A DNA stretch of 64,000 nt from positions 79,667 through 143,666 of the forward strand of contig JAJPIO010000006.1 in the NCBI GenBank assembly GCA_021324735.1. Reading direction: 5' to 3'. The notes beneath the pieces were generated by a model. It was not told the origin of the DNA. It made no database searches and worked only from the letters and a program-made list of their open reading frames with translations. Positions 36,357-45,049 of the stretch are shown here, in pieces; the stretch's first letter is position 1, and each line of letters opens with the position of its first letter. Made by a program: the position numbers and the translations under genes. The stretch is from Bacteroidota bacterium. GTDB taxonomy: Bacteria; Bacteroidota; Ignavibacteria; Palsa-1295.

Positions 36357-38396
36357 CTATCGCAACTTCGTTATGCGTCGAACTTCTGTTCTCGCATTCT
36401 GGTGGATCACCAGCATATATGAACTACTGGACTCGGACTCTACATCCAATGTCGCAGTACTTCCCACGCCTATCGTTAAGGATCGTATCTCACGACCCAG
36501 CTCATCCTTAAGCGAGATCATCGCTGCTTCCCCACTCGAATTTTCTATCCACAAGTTGTTTGCAACAGGGTTCGGATAAACGCGTATGTCGACAATTTGC
36601 CTATCATCACTTACATCGGAAGTAGCCTGTACCGCAACAGCCCAGATGTTGTCTTCACTCGGTTCGATACACAGCGGAACGTCTCCACCGGTCGTATGCA
36701 ATACTAAATATTCGAGAGGAATACGAACGACGTAACCGCGTGATGAGTGATCCCATCGGAATGCGATCGAGCCAAGATCAAGCGGATGCGTCGCTACCGA
36801 GCTGCCATTCTTAAGTTCGAGAGTGATCTGCTGTGGCCCTTGCGATGATCCAATTTGCATCCATCCGTTTACAGGCATGTAGCTACCGAACTGTAATTTC
36901 GTTGAATCATACTGAATAGCCGCAGAAATACCAGTTAAAAATGGCCACAAAGAATCGAGATTAATATTCGGGTTCAGATTTACAGTGAGAGGCAAGTTGA
37001 CGTATGAACCGGGTGTAAGACTGACATACTGTGGATGCTGCGCCGCAACATTCCCAGATGCATTGGGTATCGCCGTGCCAAGCAACGTGATCGTTGTATC
37101 ATGCTGAACGGATGCAAGTTGATAGCGAAGATGCAGGAAAGCAGTATCACCGCTTCCCATTAGCGGCCGGTATTGGATCACGATCGAATCGCCAATGCCA
37201 ACCGTACGCGGCAATACCCGGGTGTCACGAATCGTAAATGCCATCGACCCTGAGATCGACATCGAATCTATGGTCGAATTTACCGGCACGCAACTGGCAA
37301 CCCCCAGAGTAATGACTGAGTGAACCGGTCCGCAGGTTGTGGCCTGAACCCGTTGTGGATTATCAGAGAGGACTAATACCGGCGATCCTTTACTGCTTGG
37401 CCCAAGATGCACAGAATCTCCACCACTATTATGCGTAATCCATACGCTGCCCGTCGAGTCGAGGACAGCGAGTGTATTATTATCGATCGCAGCGATCGTG
37501 CGTGTATCGAAGCTCTCCGTCGGTCCGCCGATGTTCTGCCAGGTCTCGCCAAAGTCGAGCGATCGCAGAAGACCGTTCCCTCCGTTTGGCACGGTACCAA
37601 CATACAACACTTGTGCTGTACTTGCAAAAGAGCCGGAGAAATAATCGAGTGCACGTGATGCCGGAGTGGTCCAGCTTACCCCGCCATTGGTGCTTACGTC
37701 GATATTAGTAACGCCGTTCGTCCGCAGAACGCTGTTCTCATTTACGAGATACAATCGTTGGTTATCACAGGAGTCGACGGATAGACTATTGGAATCGCCA
37801 TCGATGTAATTCGTATTAGCGCTCCAAGTCACACCAAGATCGCTGGAGGAATTAACCCATCCCCCACCAATGTCACTCGAGAAAACATAAACAGTCTTAT
37901 CGGCCGCGATACCAAAGCTTAGCCCTTCCGATCCCAGATCGACCGTACTCCAATTGACGCCGCCATCGGTGCTGGTCGAAAATAAACTCGTACCATATTG
38001 CAGCGTATGGATTATTAAAGGAGAGCCGTTAAATGCAGAACGAACATAGGTCACGCCGGGCGCCGGGGAGATATTGATCCAGGTCGCACCTGCATCGTTG
38101 GTTAAATAGATACCACTTTGTGTGGATACAACACCGTTAGTACGATCGAAGAATGAAATATCGGTGATGCCGGCAAACGCAGAGAGGTTCGAACGACGCC
38201 ACGTTTTGCCGGTGTCTTTCGAATAAAAGAGCGACATCGTACCAGCCCATAAGGTACCGTCCACGAAGCAAACGGCGCCGATCCGCTGGGCTTCCGGCCC
38301 AACTAAATGCGATGCGACATTGGCCCACTGAGCGAATAAATTGCTAGCGTAAAGACTGAAAACAACCGAGAGCGTTATTCGAGAATATCGAGCCAT
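36357..38396 (-). CDS. T9SS-exported protein with sialidase-like propeller
   Basis: I choose the ATG at 38396, which gives the signal peptide ARYSRITLSVVFSLYASNLFAQ trimmed to about 23 residues. Residues 30-340 carry propeller blades with phrases such as STDGGVNWSTVD and LRSLDFGETWQNIGG. Residues about 370-590 contain an Ig-like/cohesin-like part. The end holds the sorting signal VYPNPVANNLWIENSSG followed by the usual beta domain of type IX secretion. It is a secreted or surface-attached protein. Confidence 0.87.
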   Translation of the reverse strand: MARYSRITLSVVFSLYASNLFAQWANVASHLVGPEAQRIGAVCFVDGTLWAGTMSLFYSKDTGKTWRRSNLSAFAGITDISFFDRTNGVVSTQSGIYLTNDAGATWINISPAPGVTYVRSAFNGSPLIIHTLQYGTSLFSTSTDGGVNWSTVDLGSEGLSFGIAADKTVYVFSSDIGGGWVNSSSDLGVTWSANTNYIDGDSNSLSVDSCDNQRLYLVNENSVLRTNGVTNIDVSTNGGVSWTTPASRALDYFSGSFASTAQVLYVGTVPNGGNGLLRSLDFGETWQNIGGPTESFDTRTIAAIDNNTLAVLDSTGSVWITHNSGGDSVHLGPSSKGSPVLVLSDNPQRVQATTCGPVHSVITLGVASCVPVNSTIDSMSISGSMAFTIRDTRVLPRTVGIGDSIVIQYRPLMGSGDTAFLHLRYQLASVQHDTTITLLGTAIPNASGNVAAQHPQYVSLTPGSYVNLPLTVNLNPNINLDSLWPFLTGISAAIQYDSTKLQFGSYMPVNGWMQIGSSQGPQQITLELKNGSSVATHPLDLGSIAFRWDHSSRGYVVRIPLEYLVLHTTGGDVPLCIEPSEDNIWAVAVQATSDVSDDRQIVDIRVYPNPVANNLWIENSSGEAAMISLKDELGREIRSLTIGVGSTATLDVESESSSSYMLVIHQNARTEVRRITKLR

Positions 38397-38481
38397 ATTC
38401 CGTGCGGTTTGTGATGGGGCAAATATACGCACAACGTAACCGGAAACAAGCACCCCTTACAATTGTTAGCGGCTCATCTTT

Positions 38482-39132
38482 ATGAAATACGCAACAGTAA
38501 AGCCCGCGGACTCAACAGGTAAGCCTCCGGTCCTTTTGGTTCTTCATGGTTATGGCGCCAATGAATACGATCTTATACCCATTGCGGAGGCTGTTGCTCC
38601 GAATTTCCTCACGATCAGCTTTCGTGCTCCGATCGAATTAATGCAAGGCGGATACGCCTGGTATCATCTCACCCAAACAGCGACCGGACTACATCCTGAC
38701 GATCTCTCGCGACATGAGAGCGAAGATATGCTCGTCAACAATCTTGCGGCGATAGTGGAGCAGGAAGGCGGAGATCCGACACGAGTAGTATTAATGGGTT
38801 TCAGTCAGGGCGCTGCGATGTGTTATTCACTGCTTATCACCTACAATTTAAAGAATTACGGCATCTCTCCGCTCGCTTCGATCAATCTTTCCGGATACAT
38901 TCCGCGCGATGTCCTTCCTGCTTTGAAGGAGAAAAGATTTGACAACTTCCCGTTCTTTATGAGTCATGGTGAATACGACGAACTCATCCCCTCCATGGCA
39001 ATGGATGAGGCCGATCGTCTACTGAGCGCGCAAGGTGCGTCCGTCACAACAAGTTTGCACGAGGCAGGGCATGGAGTGTTACCGGAGACAATGGAGGAAT
39101 TGGCCAAGTGGGTTTCGAAACTTCGAATTTGA
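38482..39132 (+). CDS. Carboxylesterase / acyl-protein thioesterase family
   Basis: A 216-residue alpha/beta hydrolase of the phospholipase/carboxylesterase family. The nucleophile S108 is in GFSQGAAM, with D166 in GEYDELIP and H197 in EAGHGVLPE. There is no signal peptide, so it acts in the cytoplasm on small esters or acyl groups. Its length fits the family (about 220). Confidence 0.9.
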   Translation: MKYATVKPADSTGKPPVLLVLHGYGANEYDLIPIAEAVAPNFLTISFRAPIELMQGGYAWYHLTQTATGLHPDDLSRHESEDMLVNNLAAIVEQEGGDPTRVVLMGFSQGAAMCYSLLITYNLKNYGISPLASINLSGYIPRDVLPALKEKRFDNFPFFMSHGEYDELIPSMAMDEADRLLSAQGASVTTSLHEAGHGVLPETMEELAKWVSKLRI

Positions 39133-39225
39133 AAACGAATTCAAACCTTGACAAACGTGTTATGTTGCCCGCTTAAAGTAGGTATTAGCCTCACTTAATT
39201 TTTTAGTTATTCCTCCAGATTCTCT

Positions 39226-40302
39226 ATGGCCCAGACGATGATCGCACTGCGAAAGACAAAACGAGCACGCGGTGCTGAAATTCAGGAAATTCCAATTCCG
39301 GATGTTAAACCGAATGAAGTGCTCATTAAAGTACAGGCTTCCAGCCTTTGTGGCACCGACGTTCATATCTATGAATGGGATTCCTGGGCTCAGTCGAGGG
39401 TACAGAATGTACCGTATACGGTTGGCCATGAAACAACCGGCGTGGTCGTAAAGAAGGGCTCCGTTGTAAGCCGAGTAGAAGAAGGTGATATCGTTTCCGT
39501 AGAGACGCATATTCCCTGCATGCATTGTAAGCAGTGCATGACCGGACAAATGCACATTTGTCACAACCTTAAGATCCTGGGTGTCGATACCAACGGCGCG
39601 TTTGCCGAATACCTCGTCGTTCCCGAGATCGTGGTATGGAAGAATGACAAGACGATCCCTCCTGAATTCTTAAGTATTCAAGAGCCTCTTGGCAACGCAG
39701 TACATGCCACGCTCATCGAGCCGGTACATGGCAAAAGTGTTGCAATCCTTGGCGACGGCCCGATCGGCCTCTTCTCGGTTGGTGTAGCGCGTGCCTCCGG
39801 TGCAACACAGATCTTCCTGACAGGCATTGAGCCATTCCGCCTAGATATCGGTAAGAAGATGGGCGCGGACCATATTATCAACGTCGCTAAAGAAGACGCC
39901 GTTAAGTTTGTAAAAGAACAGACCGGCGGACTTGGAGCTGACGTGGTAATTGAAATGTCGGGTGTACCAAGCGCGATGCAGGACGGAGTAAAAATGCTCC
40001 GCCGCGGCGGACGCTATTGCTTCTTCGGTATCTTCCGCGAGAACCTCGTACCGACGCCCCTTAATGACATCATCTTTAACGGTGGCCGCTTCTATGGCAT
40101 CAATGGTCGCCTCATGATGGACACGTGGTTCACGGTTTCGAATTTACTTTCCTCGAAGCGCCTCGATGTGCGTCCGGTAGTGACGCATAAAATGCCGCTC
40201 ACTAATTTCGAGGAGGCATTCGAACTGATGATCGAATCCCCGAAGAAAGTCGGCAAGATCGTTCTCTTCCCCGACGTTGCATTTATGAACGGACGCAACT
40301 AG
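39226..40302 (+). CDS. tdh: L-threonine 3-dehydrogenase
   Basis: A 358-residue zinc-dependent medium-chain dehydrogenase. Catalytic zinc ligands are C42 in SLCGTDVHIYEWD and H68-E69 in VGHETTG. C98, C101, C104 and C112 form the structural zinc site. LGDGPIGLFSVG is the NAD-binding loop. CGTDVHIYEWDxWAQ is the usual threonine dehydrogenase signature. It oxidises threonine to 2-amino-3-ketobutyrate. No kbl gene is next to it. Confidence 0.9.
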   Translation: MAQTMIALRKTKRARGAEIQEIPIPDVKPNEVLIKVQASSLCGTDVHIYEWDSWAQSRVQNVPYTVGHETTGVVVKKGSVVSRVEEGDIVSVETHIPCMHCKQCMTGQMHICHNLKILGVDTNGAFAEYLVVPEIVVWKNDKTIPPEFLSIQEPLGNAVHATLIEPVHGKSVAILGDGPIGLFSVGVARASGATQIFLTGIEPFRLDIGKKMGADHIINVAKEDAVKFVKEQTGGLGADVVIEMSGVPSAMQDGVKMLRRGGRYCFFGIFRENLVPTPLNDIIFNGGRFYGINGRLMMDTWFTVSNLLSSKRLDVRPVVTHKMPLTNFEEAFELMIESPKKVGKIVLFPDVAFMNGRN

Positions 40303-40327
40303 AAGTAAAGATTTGGAAAACGAATCA

Positions 40328-40360
40328 AGAGGCGATGCGCAAGCTTCGCCTCTTTCTTTT
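40328..40360 (+). terminator. Terminator after tdh
   Basis: Perfect 8-base stem AGAGGCGA/TCGCCTCT (40328-40335 with 40346-40353) followed by TTCTTTT. A strong intrinsic terminator 25 bases after the tdh stop. Confidence 0.9.
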
Positions 40361-40419
40361 GAAGGGGACGCGCGGAATACGCTTGTAACTAAGAACCCGC
40401 TCCGGTGTTTTGCCTTTAA

Positions 40420-41190
40420 ATGCATAGATGGGCATTATTGCTGGTTGTCATTGCGTGCGGATTAATTTCTTGCCAGCCACCGCTACACATTGCCGATCCG
40501 ATGCCAATGCCTCTCTTTACCCACTCGTGGCAAGGCAGCTTGCAAGGTAATTACACCAATAATAACAAGCTCTACCTGGAAGGCTCGTGCTCCATCCCAA
40601 ATAATCTCATACTCCTGGCCTCTCATACCGCATGGAGAAAGGGATTAGATTATGACGAAGATCTGACGTCTTTCGGCACGGGTATATTCTGGCCGAATAA
40701 GAACGAATACTCATGGTCTCTGCTCGGTGGTTTCGGTCTGGGCTCCCAACGCATTGGTCCCAGCTATGTATTCGATGGTCCTTGGAATGGAGACAGGACG
40801 TTGATCTCCGAACAAGCCGACCTGCGAACATTCTTTGTCGAATTCTTGGGATCCAAGACGGAAGCTATGCATTTCTATCACTCGACGGAAGAGTTCGGGC
40901 GCTCGTCTACTGGCTATGCTACGCGCATCGAGTATGTAGACCGCTATCACTTTAGCCAGTTAACGAGGACATGGTTTCAGCAGCAAGATAGTTTGTTGCG
41001 CTCCGACACAACAACATCGATAAACGAAATACCAAATCATTCGTGGAACCTCGATCTCGTTGCATTTGGCAGCATCGGATACTCATTCTTCGACCTGATC
41101 GGGTCCGTCATGTTTCGATTTCCGATCGGCGGTTACAGGGATTACACGAACTTTCTTATGTTTAATGCCGGTGTTCGACTGACATTTTAA
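40420..41190 (+). CDS. Lipoprotein of unknown function
   Basis: A 256-residue lipoprotein with lipobox ISCQ (Cys18). The body is beta-rich with many aromatic residues and ends in a strand with terminal Phe (NAGVRLTF), as outer-membrane beta-barrels do. I recognise no family. Confidence 0.8.
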   Translation: MHRWALLLVVIACGLISCQPPLHIADPMPMPLFTHSWQGSLQGNYTNNNKLYLEGSCSIPNNLILLASHTAWRKGLDYDEDLTSFGTGIFWPNKNEYSWSLLGGFGLGSQRIGPSYVFDGPWNGDRTLISEQADLRTFFVEFLGSKTEAMHFYHSTEEFGRSSTGYATRIEYVDRYHFSQLTRTWFQQQDSLLRSDTTTSINEIPNHSWNLDLVAFGSIGYSFFDLIGSVMFRFPIGGYRDYTNFLMFNAGVRLTF

Positions 41191-41206
41191 TCAAGCGTTT
41201 CGTAGT

Positions 41207-41593
41207 ATGCTTACAAATATCAGTGTGAAGGAATATTTTGACCTTCTTTCCCCATCGGAGCGAAAGATCGTTCGTGAGCTTCGCACGGTCATCCGCAAGG
41301 AAATTCCGAGCGTTGAAGAGACGACCTTGTGGGGCAGCCTCTCCTATCACCGCCCATGGATCGGAGGGCGCATAAAAGGCGCGCTGTGTCAGATCACAGT
41401 AAAACACGGCATAGTTAAACTCGAATTTATTCATGGAGTCCGGCTGAGTGACCCCAACCACTTACTGCAAGGCGGCCGAGTCTCGAAGCGATATGTCGTT
41501 ATTTCTTCTGTGGAGGAAGCGAGCAGACCCGAGATCGTGCAGTTAATCCGTGAGGCAGCGGAGCTAAACCCTAAAGAATGGGAAGAATGTTAA
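41207..41593 (+). CDS. DUF1801 (YdhG-like) protein
   Basis: A 128-residue cytoplasmic protein with the DUF1801 features: SPSERKIVRELRTVIRK near the start, then ETTLWGSLSY and LIREAAELNP at the end. The family has an iron-binding frataxin-like fold in its structures; the role is unknown. It starts 16 bases after the previous stop and may be in the same transcript. Confidence 0.8.
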   Translation: MLTNISVKEYFDLLSPSERKIVRELRTVIRKEIPSVEETTLWGSLSYHRPWIGGRIKGALCQITVKHGIVKLEFIHGVRLSDPNHLLQGGRVSKRYVVISSVEEASRPEIVQLIREAAELNPKEWEEC

Positions 41594-41661
41594 TTGCACG
41601 TCCCGAAATGCGATGTGGCAACTATTTGAAGCAATAATTGGATGAAGCCTGCCGAAGACGT

Positions 41662-41886
41662 ATGATCGTTACCCTGCTTGCATTCGCACTACTATTTATC
41701 GGGACCGTTTGGTTTTGGTGGAAATTCACTAAATATTCAAAGCAGGAATGGAGTGAATACCACGCTATTGACCTTCAACACTTTGGCAAGCGGCGCAATT
41801 TTAATGGGCTTGAAATGTATGGTGGTGATCAGGAATTAGTAACTCGTGTCGAGAAGGAATTGATTAAAACTGACAAGGATAAATAG
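41662..41886 (+). CDS. Small membrane protein, 74 residues
   Basis: One hydrophobic helix (about residues 2-18, ending FWWKF) followed by a charged tail with EWSEYHAIDLQHFG. I place the start at the ATG at 41662; a TTG 24 bases earlier is also in frame. The next gene starts one base after its stop, so the two are surely cotranscribed. I know no relative. Confidence 0.65.
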   Translation: MIVTLLAFALLFIGTVWFWWKFTKYSKQEWSEYHAIDLQHFGKRRNFNGLEMYGGDQELVTRVEKELIKTDKDK

Positions 41887-41887
41887 A

Positions 41888-41971
41888 ATGGAGCATACAG
41901 TAATTCTTGCTGTAGTCGTGGGGATATTATTAATCGTTTGGTTTTTTGTCAGTCGGAGATCCTCAAAATAA
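41888..41971 (+). CDS. 27-residue membrane peptide
   Basis: Reading from the ATG at 41888 gives MEHTVILAVVVGILLIVWFF and then the basic tail VSRRSSK. It is a single helix with positive residues inside, like KdpF- or CydX-size subunits. An AAGGA ribosome site lies 8 bases before the start, inside the end of the preceding gene. Its position directly after the 74-residue protein and ahead of a channel gene makes it likely to be translated. Confidence 0.6.
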   Translation: MEHTVILAVVVGILLIVWFFVSRRSSK

Positions 41972-42029
41972 TTCTCTAAGGAATGACAAGGTTAAAGCAA
42001 GAATTAAAGAACGCCCCAAAAGTAATTGC

Positions 42030-42131
42030 ATGAGTGTAGATATCATTTTCGATCTTGTTTTTATGGCCACGCTGTTCGGTGGCGCAATATTCTTTGTTAT
42101 GAAAAAATGGCGCGACAAAGCTAAATCGTAG
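42030..42131 (+). CDS. 33-residue membrane peptide
   Basis: The ATG at 42030 opens a single hydrophobic helix (IIFDLVFMATLFGGAIFFVM) with a basic tail KKWRDKAKS. A 16-codon ORF starting at 41983 ends in a TGA that overlaps this ATG, which could couple translation. No good ribosome site precedes it. Support is the typical small-membrane-protein composition and place. Confidence 0.45.
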   Translation: MSVDIIFDLVFMATLFGGAIFFVMKKWRDKAKS

Positions 42132-42239
42132 CTCTCAGCAGAAACACCAGAGTCCCTCGCCGGCTTTTTCCTCCCTTTACTTTCCCCTACAGCAGAGCTT
42201 CATACGGAACAATCATTGCGTAAAGCTCAAGCTAAATCG

Positions 42240-42280
42240 AATCCGGTAAATCCATCCAATCCCGTAATCCAGTTTTCTGG
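42240..42280. repeat. 9-bp-phased AATCC element, copy 2
   Basis: AATCC at 42240, 42249, 42258 and 42266 (steps of 9, 9 and 8), ending in the palindrome CCAG-TTTT-CTGG at 42269-42280. It has the same design as the element at 5231-5284. It ends 2 bases before the channel start codon at 42283. Confidence 0.65.
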
Positions 42281-42282
42281 CG

Positions 42283-43116
42283 ATGGCAAAACTCACCCCC
42301 GAGCAAAAGAATGAGCTAAACGTCGAGCGCGAAAGCATGCTTGCGAAGCTCGAGCGTGGCGCTCGCACACCCCTTACCGTATTGGGATTCGTCTGGCTGA
42401 TCCTCCTCATCATCCAGCTAACGACAAGCGGCCCACAGCGAGAGCTTCAGCACATAACGACTGCGATCTGGATCATCTTTTTAGTAGATTTTATCATTCG
42501 CTTTATCGTAGCGCCAAAGAAAAAGGAATTTTTAAAACATAATTGGCTTACAACGCTCGCTCTTCTCGTCCCCGCCTTACGGGTATTTCAATTTGCCGGA
42601 GCGATACGAGCGTTTGCTGCGACCGGCGGGATTAGCATTGTACAGATCGTTGGATCGATCAATCGCGGTATAACGGCTCTCAGCCGCACGATGGGGCGGC
42701 GTGGAGCAGAATACGTCCTCATGATAACAGCAATTGTGGCACTCGTCTCTGCCGCAGCAATTTTGCGGTTCGAGCAATCCGTCCCCAATGGACCTAAGAA
42801 TTACGGGCAAGCTCTTTATTGGTCGATCATGATGATCACCACGATCGGCTCGGATTTTTGGCCTCAAACCACAGCGGGGAAAGTGCTTACCGTACTTCTT
42901 TCTCTATATTCCGTTGCGATCCTGAGTTATGTGGCAGCTACCCTCGCATCGTTCTTTGTGGATCGAGATGCCGAAAACCCAGATGCGGCTATTGCCAGCG
43001 ATAAGTCGATCGCCAAGCTACATGCCGAAGTTATTGAACTGCGAGAAGATATTAAACGAATGATGGGTCAAAAAGTAGATTCCCCGGCTCCACTATCCCC
43101 GGGTAAGGCTGCTTAG
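42283..43116 (+). CDS. Two-pore-type ion channel with GSD filter
   Basis: A 277-residue channel. Hydrophobic helices at about 31-48, 58-76 and 88-110 resemble a reduced voltage-sensor part, followed by a pore helix and filter at 178-193 and a last helix at 199-224, then a coiled tail 243-262. The filter reads TTIGSD at 186-191, where potassium channels have TVGYGD. The selectivity is therefore open. The protein resembles annotated bacterial ion transporters of the voltage-gated superfamily, so the family is clear but its ion is not. Confidence 0.85.
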   Translation: MAKLTPEQKNELNVERESMLAKLERGARTPLTVLGFVWLILLIIQLTTSGPQRELQHITTAIWIIFLVDFIIRFIVAPKKKEFLKHNWLTTLALLVPALRVFQFAGAIRAFAATGGISIVQIVGSINRGITALSRTMGRRGAEYVLMITAIVALVSAAAILRFEQSVPNGPKNYGQALYWSIMMITTIGSDFWPQTTAGKVLTVLLSLYSVAILSYVAATLASFFVDRDAENPDAAIASDKSIAKLHAEVIELREDIKRMMGQKVDSPAPLSPGKAA

Positions 43117-43180
43117 AAACGAAATGTTTGGCGACGTAGTCGTTGTTCCTAATGTCACTATTTCCCTTACCGAAACCACT

Positions 43181-43621
43181 ATGAAGAGGATCCTACTCAT
43201 TATATCCCCCATACTGCTTTTTGCCGCTTGTAAAAAGTCCGCGCCGCCACCACCGGCCGAAAAAGATACTGCTACGGTTGCCACTCAGGTCCTTACCGTT
43301 CGCACCATCCTGACGGTTAGCCGCGACACCACAATGAATGCGTTAGATACTACTCATAGCTTTGACATTCGCGATACCATTCATGGCATTATCGAAACTC
43401 GTAATGCGACCAATGGTATGACGCTTGCCGGACGATGGTTCTACGTGAAGACGGGACAAAAGATCGCCGATAACGCAGCCAGGCTATCAACCGGTACAAA
43501 CATGAGCCACTTTGATCTGATGAACGCTGCACCATGGCCGGTCGGGCAATACAAACTGCTCGTTCTCATCGATAGTGTACCAAAGGATAGCGTAATCTTC
43601 GCGATCGAGAATAAGCGCTAA
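43181..43621 (+). CDS. Small lipoprotein of unknown function
   Basis: The ATG at 43181 gives a 146-residue lipoprotein with lipobox FAAC (Cys17) followed by KKSAPPPP. The mature part looks like a beta-sandwich with TVRTILTVSRDTTMNALDTTH and a fold that may be extracellular. I know no name. It converges with the dipeptide epimerase, the stops overlapping by 4 bases. Confidence 0.75.
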   Translation: MKRILLIISPILLFAACKKSAPPPPAEKDTATVATQVLTVRTILTVSRDTTMNALDTTHSFDIRDTIHGIIETRNATNGMTLAGRWFYVKTGQKIADNAARLSTGTNMSHFDLMNAAPWPVGQYKLLVLIDSVPKDSVIFAIENKR

Positions 43622-44667
43622 TGTGCTTGTAACCAGGGACCATTAGCTTTGAAGAGCGATATCGGACGATCGAGATCGAGCAACAGGTGGCCGTCGAGAT
43701 CTATATAGTCGAATACTCCGGTTCCAGAAGCCAGAGCTACACTGGCAGCCATCCCGACTTCACTTTCGAGCATACAGCCCATCATCAGTTTGCGTCCGGC
43801 TGCTTTAGCAATTCGAATAATTTCGAGCGCTCCGCTGATACCGGATTTCATCAGTTTCACATTGAGCCCCTGAGTTGCAGTCTCAGCGCAAATTCGAAAC
43901 GCCTCCTGAGGGCTTCGGCATGCTTCGTCCGCAACGATCGGAATCGGGCTGACCCGTGCGATCTCGTCCAGCGCGGCTAAATCCTCTTTTGGCACCGGCT
44001 GCTCGATAAGTTCGATGTTAATGTCATGCCGTAGTAATTCTTCTGTAAGTTGGAGTGTAGTTTTAGGCGTTAGCGATTGGTTCGCATCCAGACGAAAGAT
44101 CGGAACATCACCACCTATTTCCTGTATCGAATTTTGAATGGCAAGAATGCGGCCCACGTCTTCCTCCATTGCTCCACCACCCACCTTCATTTTGAAGTAA
44201 CGGAATCCATCTCGCCAGGCCTCTTGTGCAACTTCTGTCGCATTGGGAATGCGTGCGATCGTGAGATCAGTCTCGAGTTCTGCGTTCGCGCCACCCAATA
44301 GTTTGTAGACAGGAATATCCTCCTCATCAGCAAACGCATTGTACAGTGCGATCTCGACGCCGGCGCGAGCCGCAACGTCGTGCGGCAACCGATGTGACAT
44401 CTCACTTATAAGTTCGAGAAAGTCTTCAACCTGTGCGCCCCGCAGTATTGCATCGATGTTAGAAACGGTTGCCAATACTGTCTCGGGCGTCTCGCCAGTC
44501 ACATATTGTACAGGTACCGATTCACCGAGAAATTCAAAGCCTTCTTCCGTCGTAAGATGCCAGCGGACAACATTGGCATTCGTTGCTGAGCGAATGGAAA
44601 TAACGAACGGATTTTTCAACGGAAGCCGAAAATATTCTGCTCGAATGGACTTAATGCGATGCTTCAC
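43618..44667 (-). CDS. Dipeptide (L-Ala-D/L-Glu) epimerase family
   Basis: A 349-residue enolase-superfamily enzyme. FKMKVGGG near 163 carries the first lysine pair, and LDANQSL, IEQPVP and ADEACRS are the metal ligand motifs. NVKLMKSG holds the second catalytic lysine, and DYIDLDGH is the DxD motif that marks dipeptide epimerases. It probably recycles the muropeptide L-Ala-D-Glu. The substrate could differ. Confidence 0.87.
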   Translation of the reverse strand: MKHRIKSIRAEYFRLPLKNPFVISIRSATNANVVRWHLTTEEGFEFLGESVPVQYVTGETPETVLATVSNIDAILRGAQVEDFLELISEMSHRLPHDVAARAGVEIALYNAFADEEDIPVYKLLGGANAELETDLTIARIPNATEVAQEAWRDGFRYFKMKVGGGAMEEDVGRILAIQNSIQEIGGDVPIFRLDANQSLTPKTTLQLTEELLRHDINIELIEQPVPKEDLAALDEIARVSPIPIVADEACRSPQEAFRICAETATQGLNVKLMKSGISGALEIIRIAKAAGRKLMMGCMLESEVGMAASVALASGTGVFDYIDLDGHLLLDLDRPISLFKANGPWLQAH

Positions 44668-44751
44668 GTCACAAAATTACTTATCCGGAATGAGCTTTGC
44701 TCCGATAGTGAGCATAATTGTAACACTAATCGTGAATTAAATTCAATTCTT

Positions 44752-45049
44752 ATGAAGAAACAATCGAAAATGGTAGTGGAACGCGAAAAGGAATTAACAG
44801 ACCTGCAGCGCGCACGCGATGAAGAGCAAAAATCGCGTAACAGAAACGGTCGAGAAGTTCGTCACGGCTCTACAGGCCAGCCCGGCTTACGCCGTGCAAT
44901 GGGCGCCGCCACCAAAGATAACCGGCATGGAGTACACACGGACCATACCGATTCCAGACGCAGTGAATCTCGGCGCGATGGCCATATGGGAAGAGAATCC
45001 CAAAGCAAGCAACACCGCAAAAATATTTAGCAGCGCGCGGCCTGGTTAA
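44752..45049 (+). pseudogene. Possible frameshifted small gene
   Basis: Two overlapping frames look protein-like in turn. From the ATG at 44752 the first about 28 codons read as a charged helix (KKQSKMVVEREKELTDLQRA). From about 44829 the next frame (its own ATG at 44819) reads TETVEKFVTALQASPAYAVQW and continues to a stop at 45049. The switch falls at an AAAAA run. It may be one gene broken by a frameshift, two tiny overlapping genes, or a noncoding stretch. No ribosome site supports either start. Confidence 0.3.

Noticed and set aside
39149-39180. TTGACA ahead of tdh as a promoter
   Set aside because: No reasonable -10 box lies 16-18 bases downstream.
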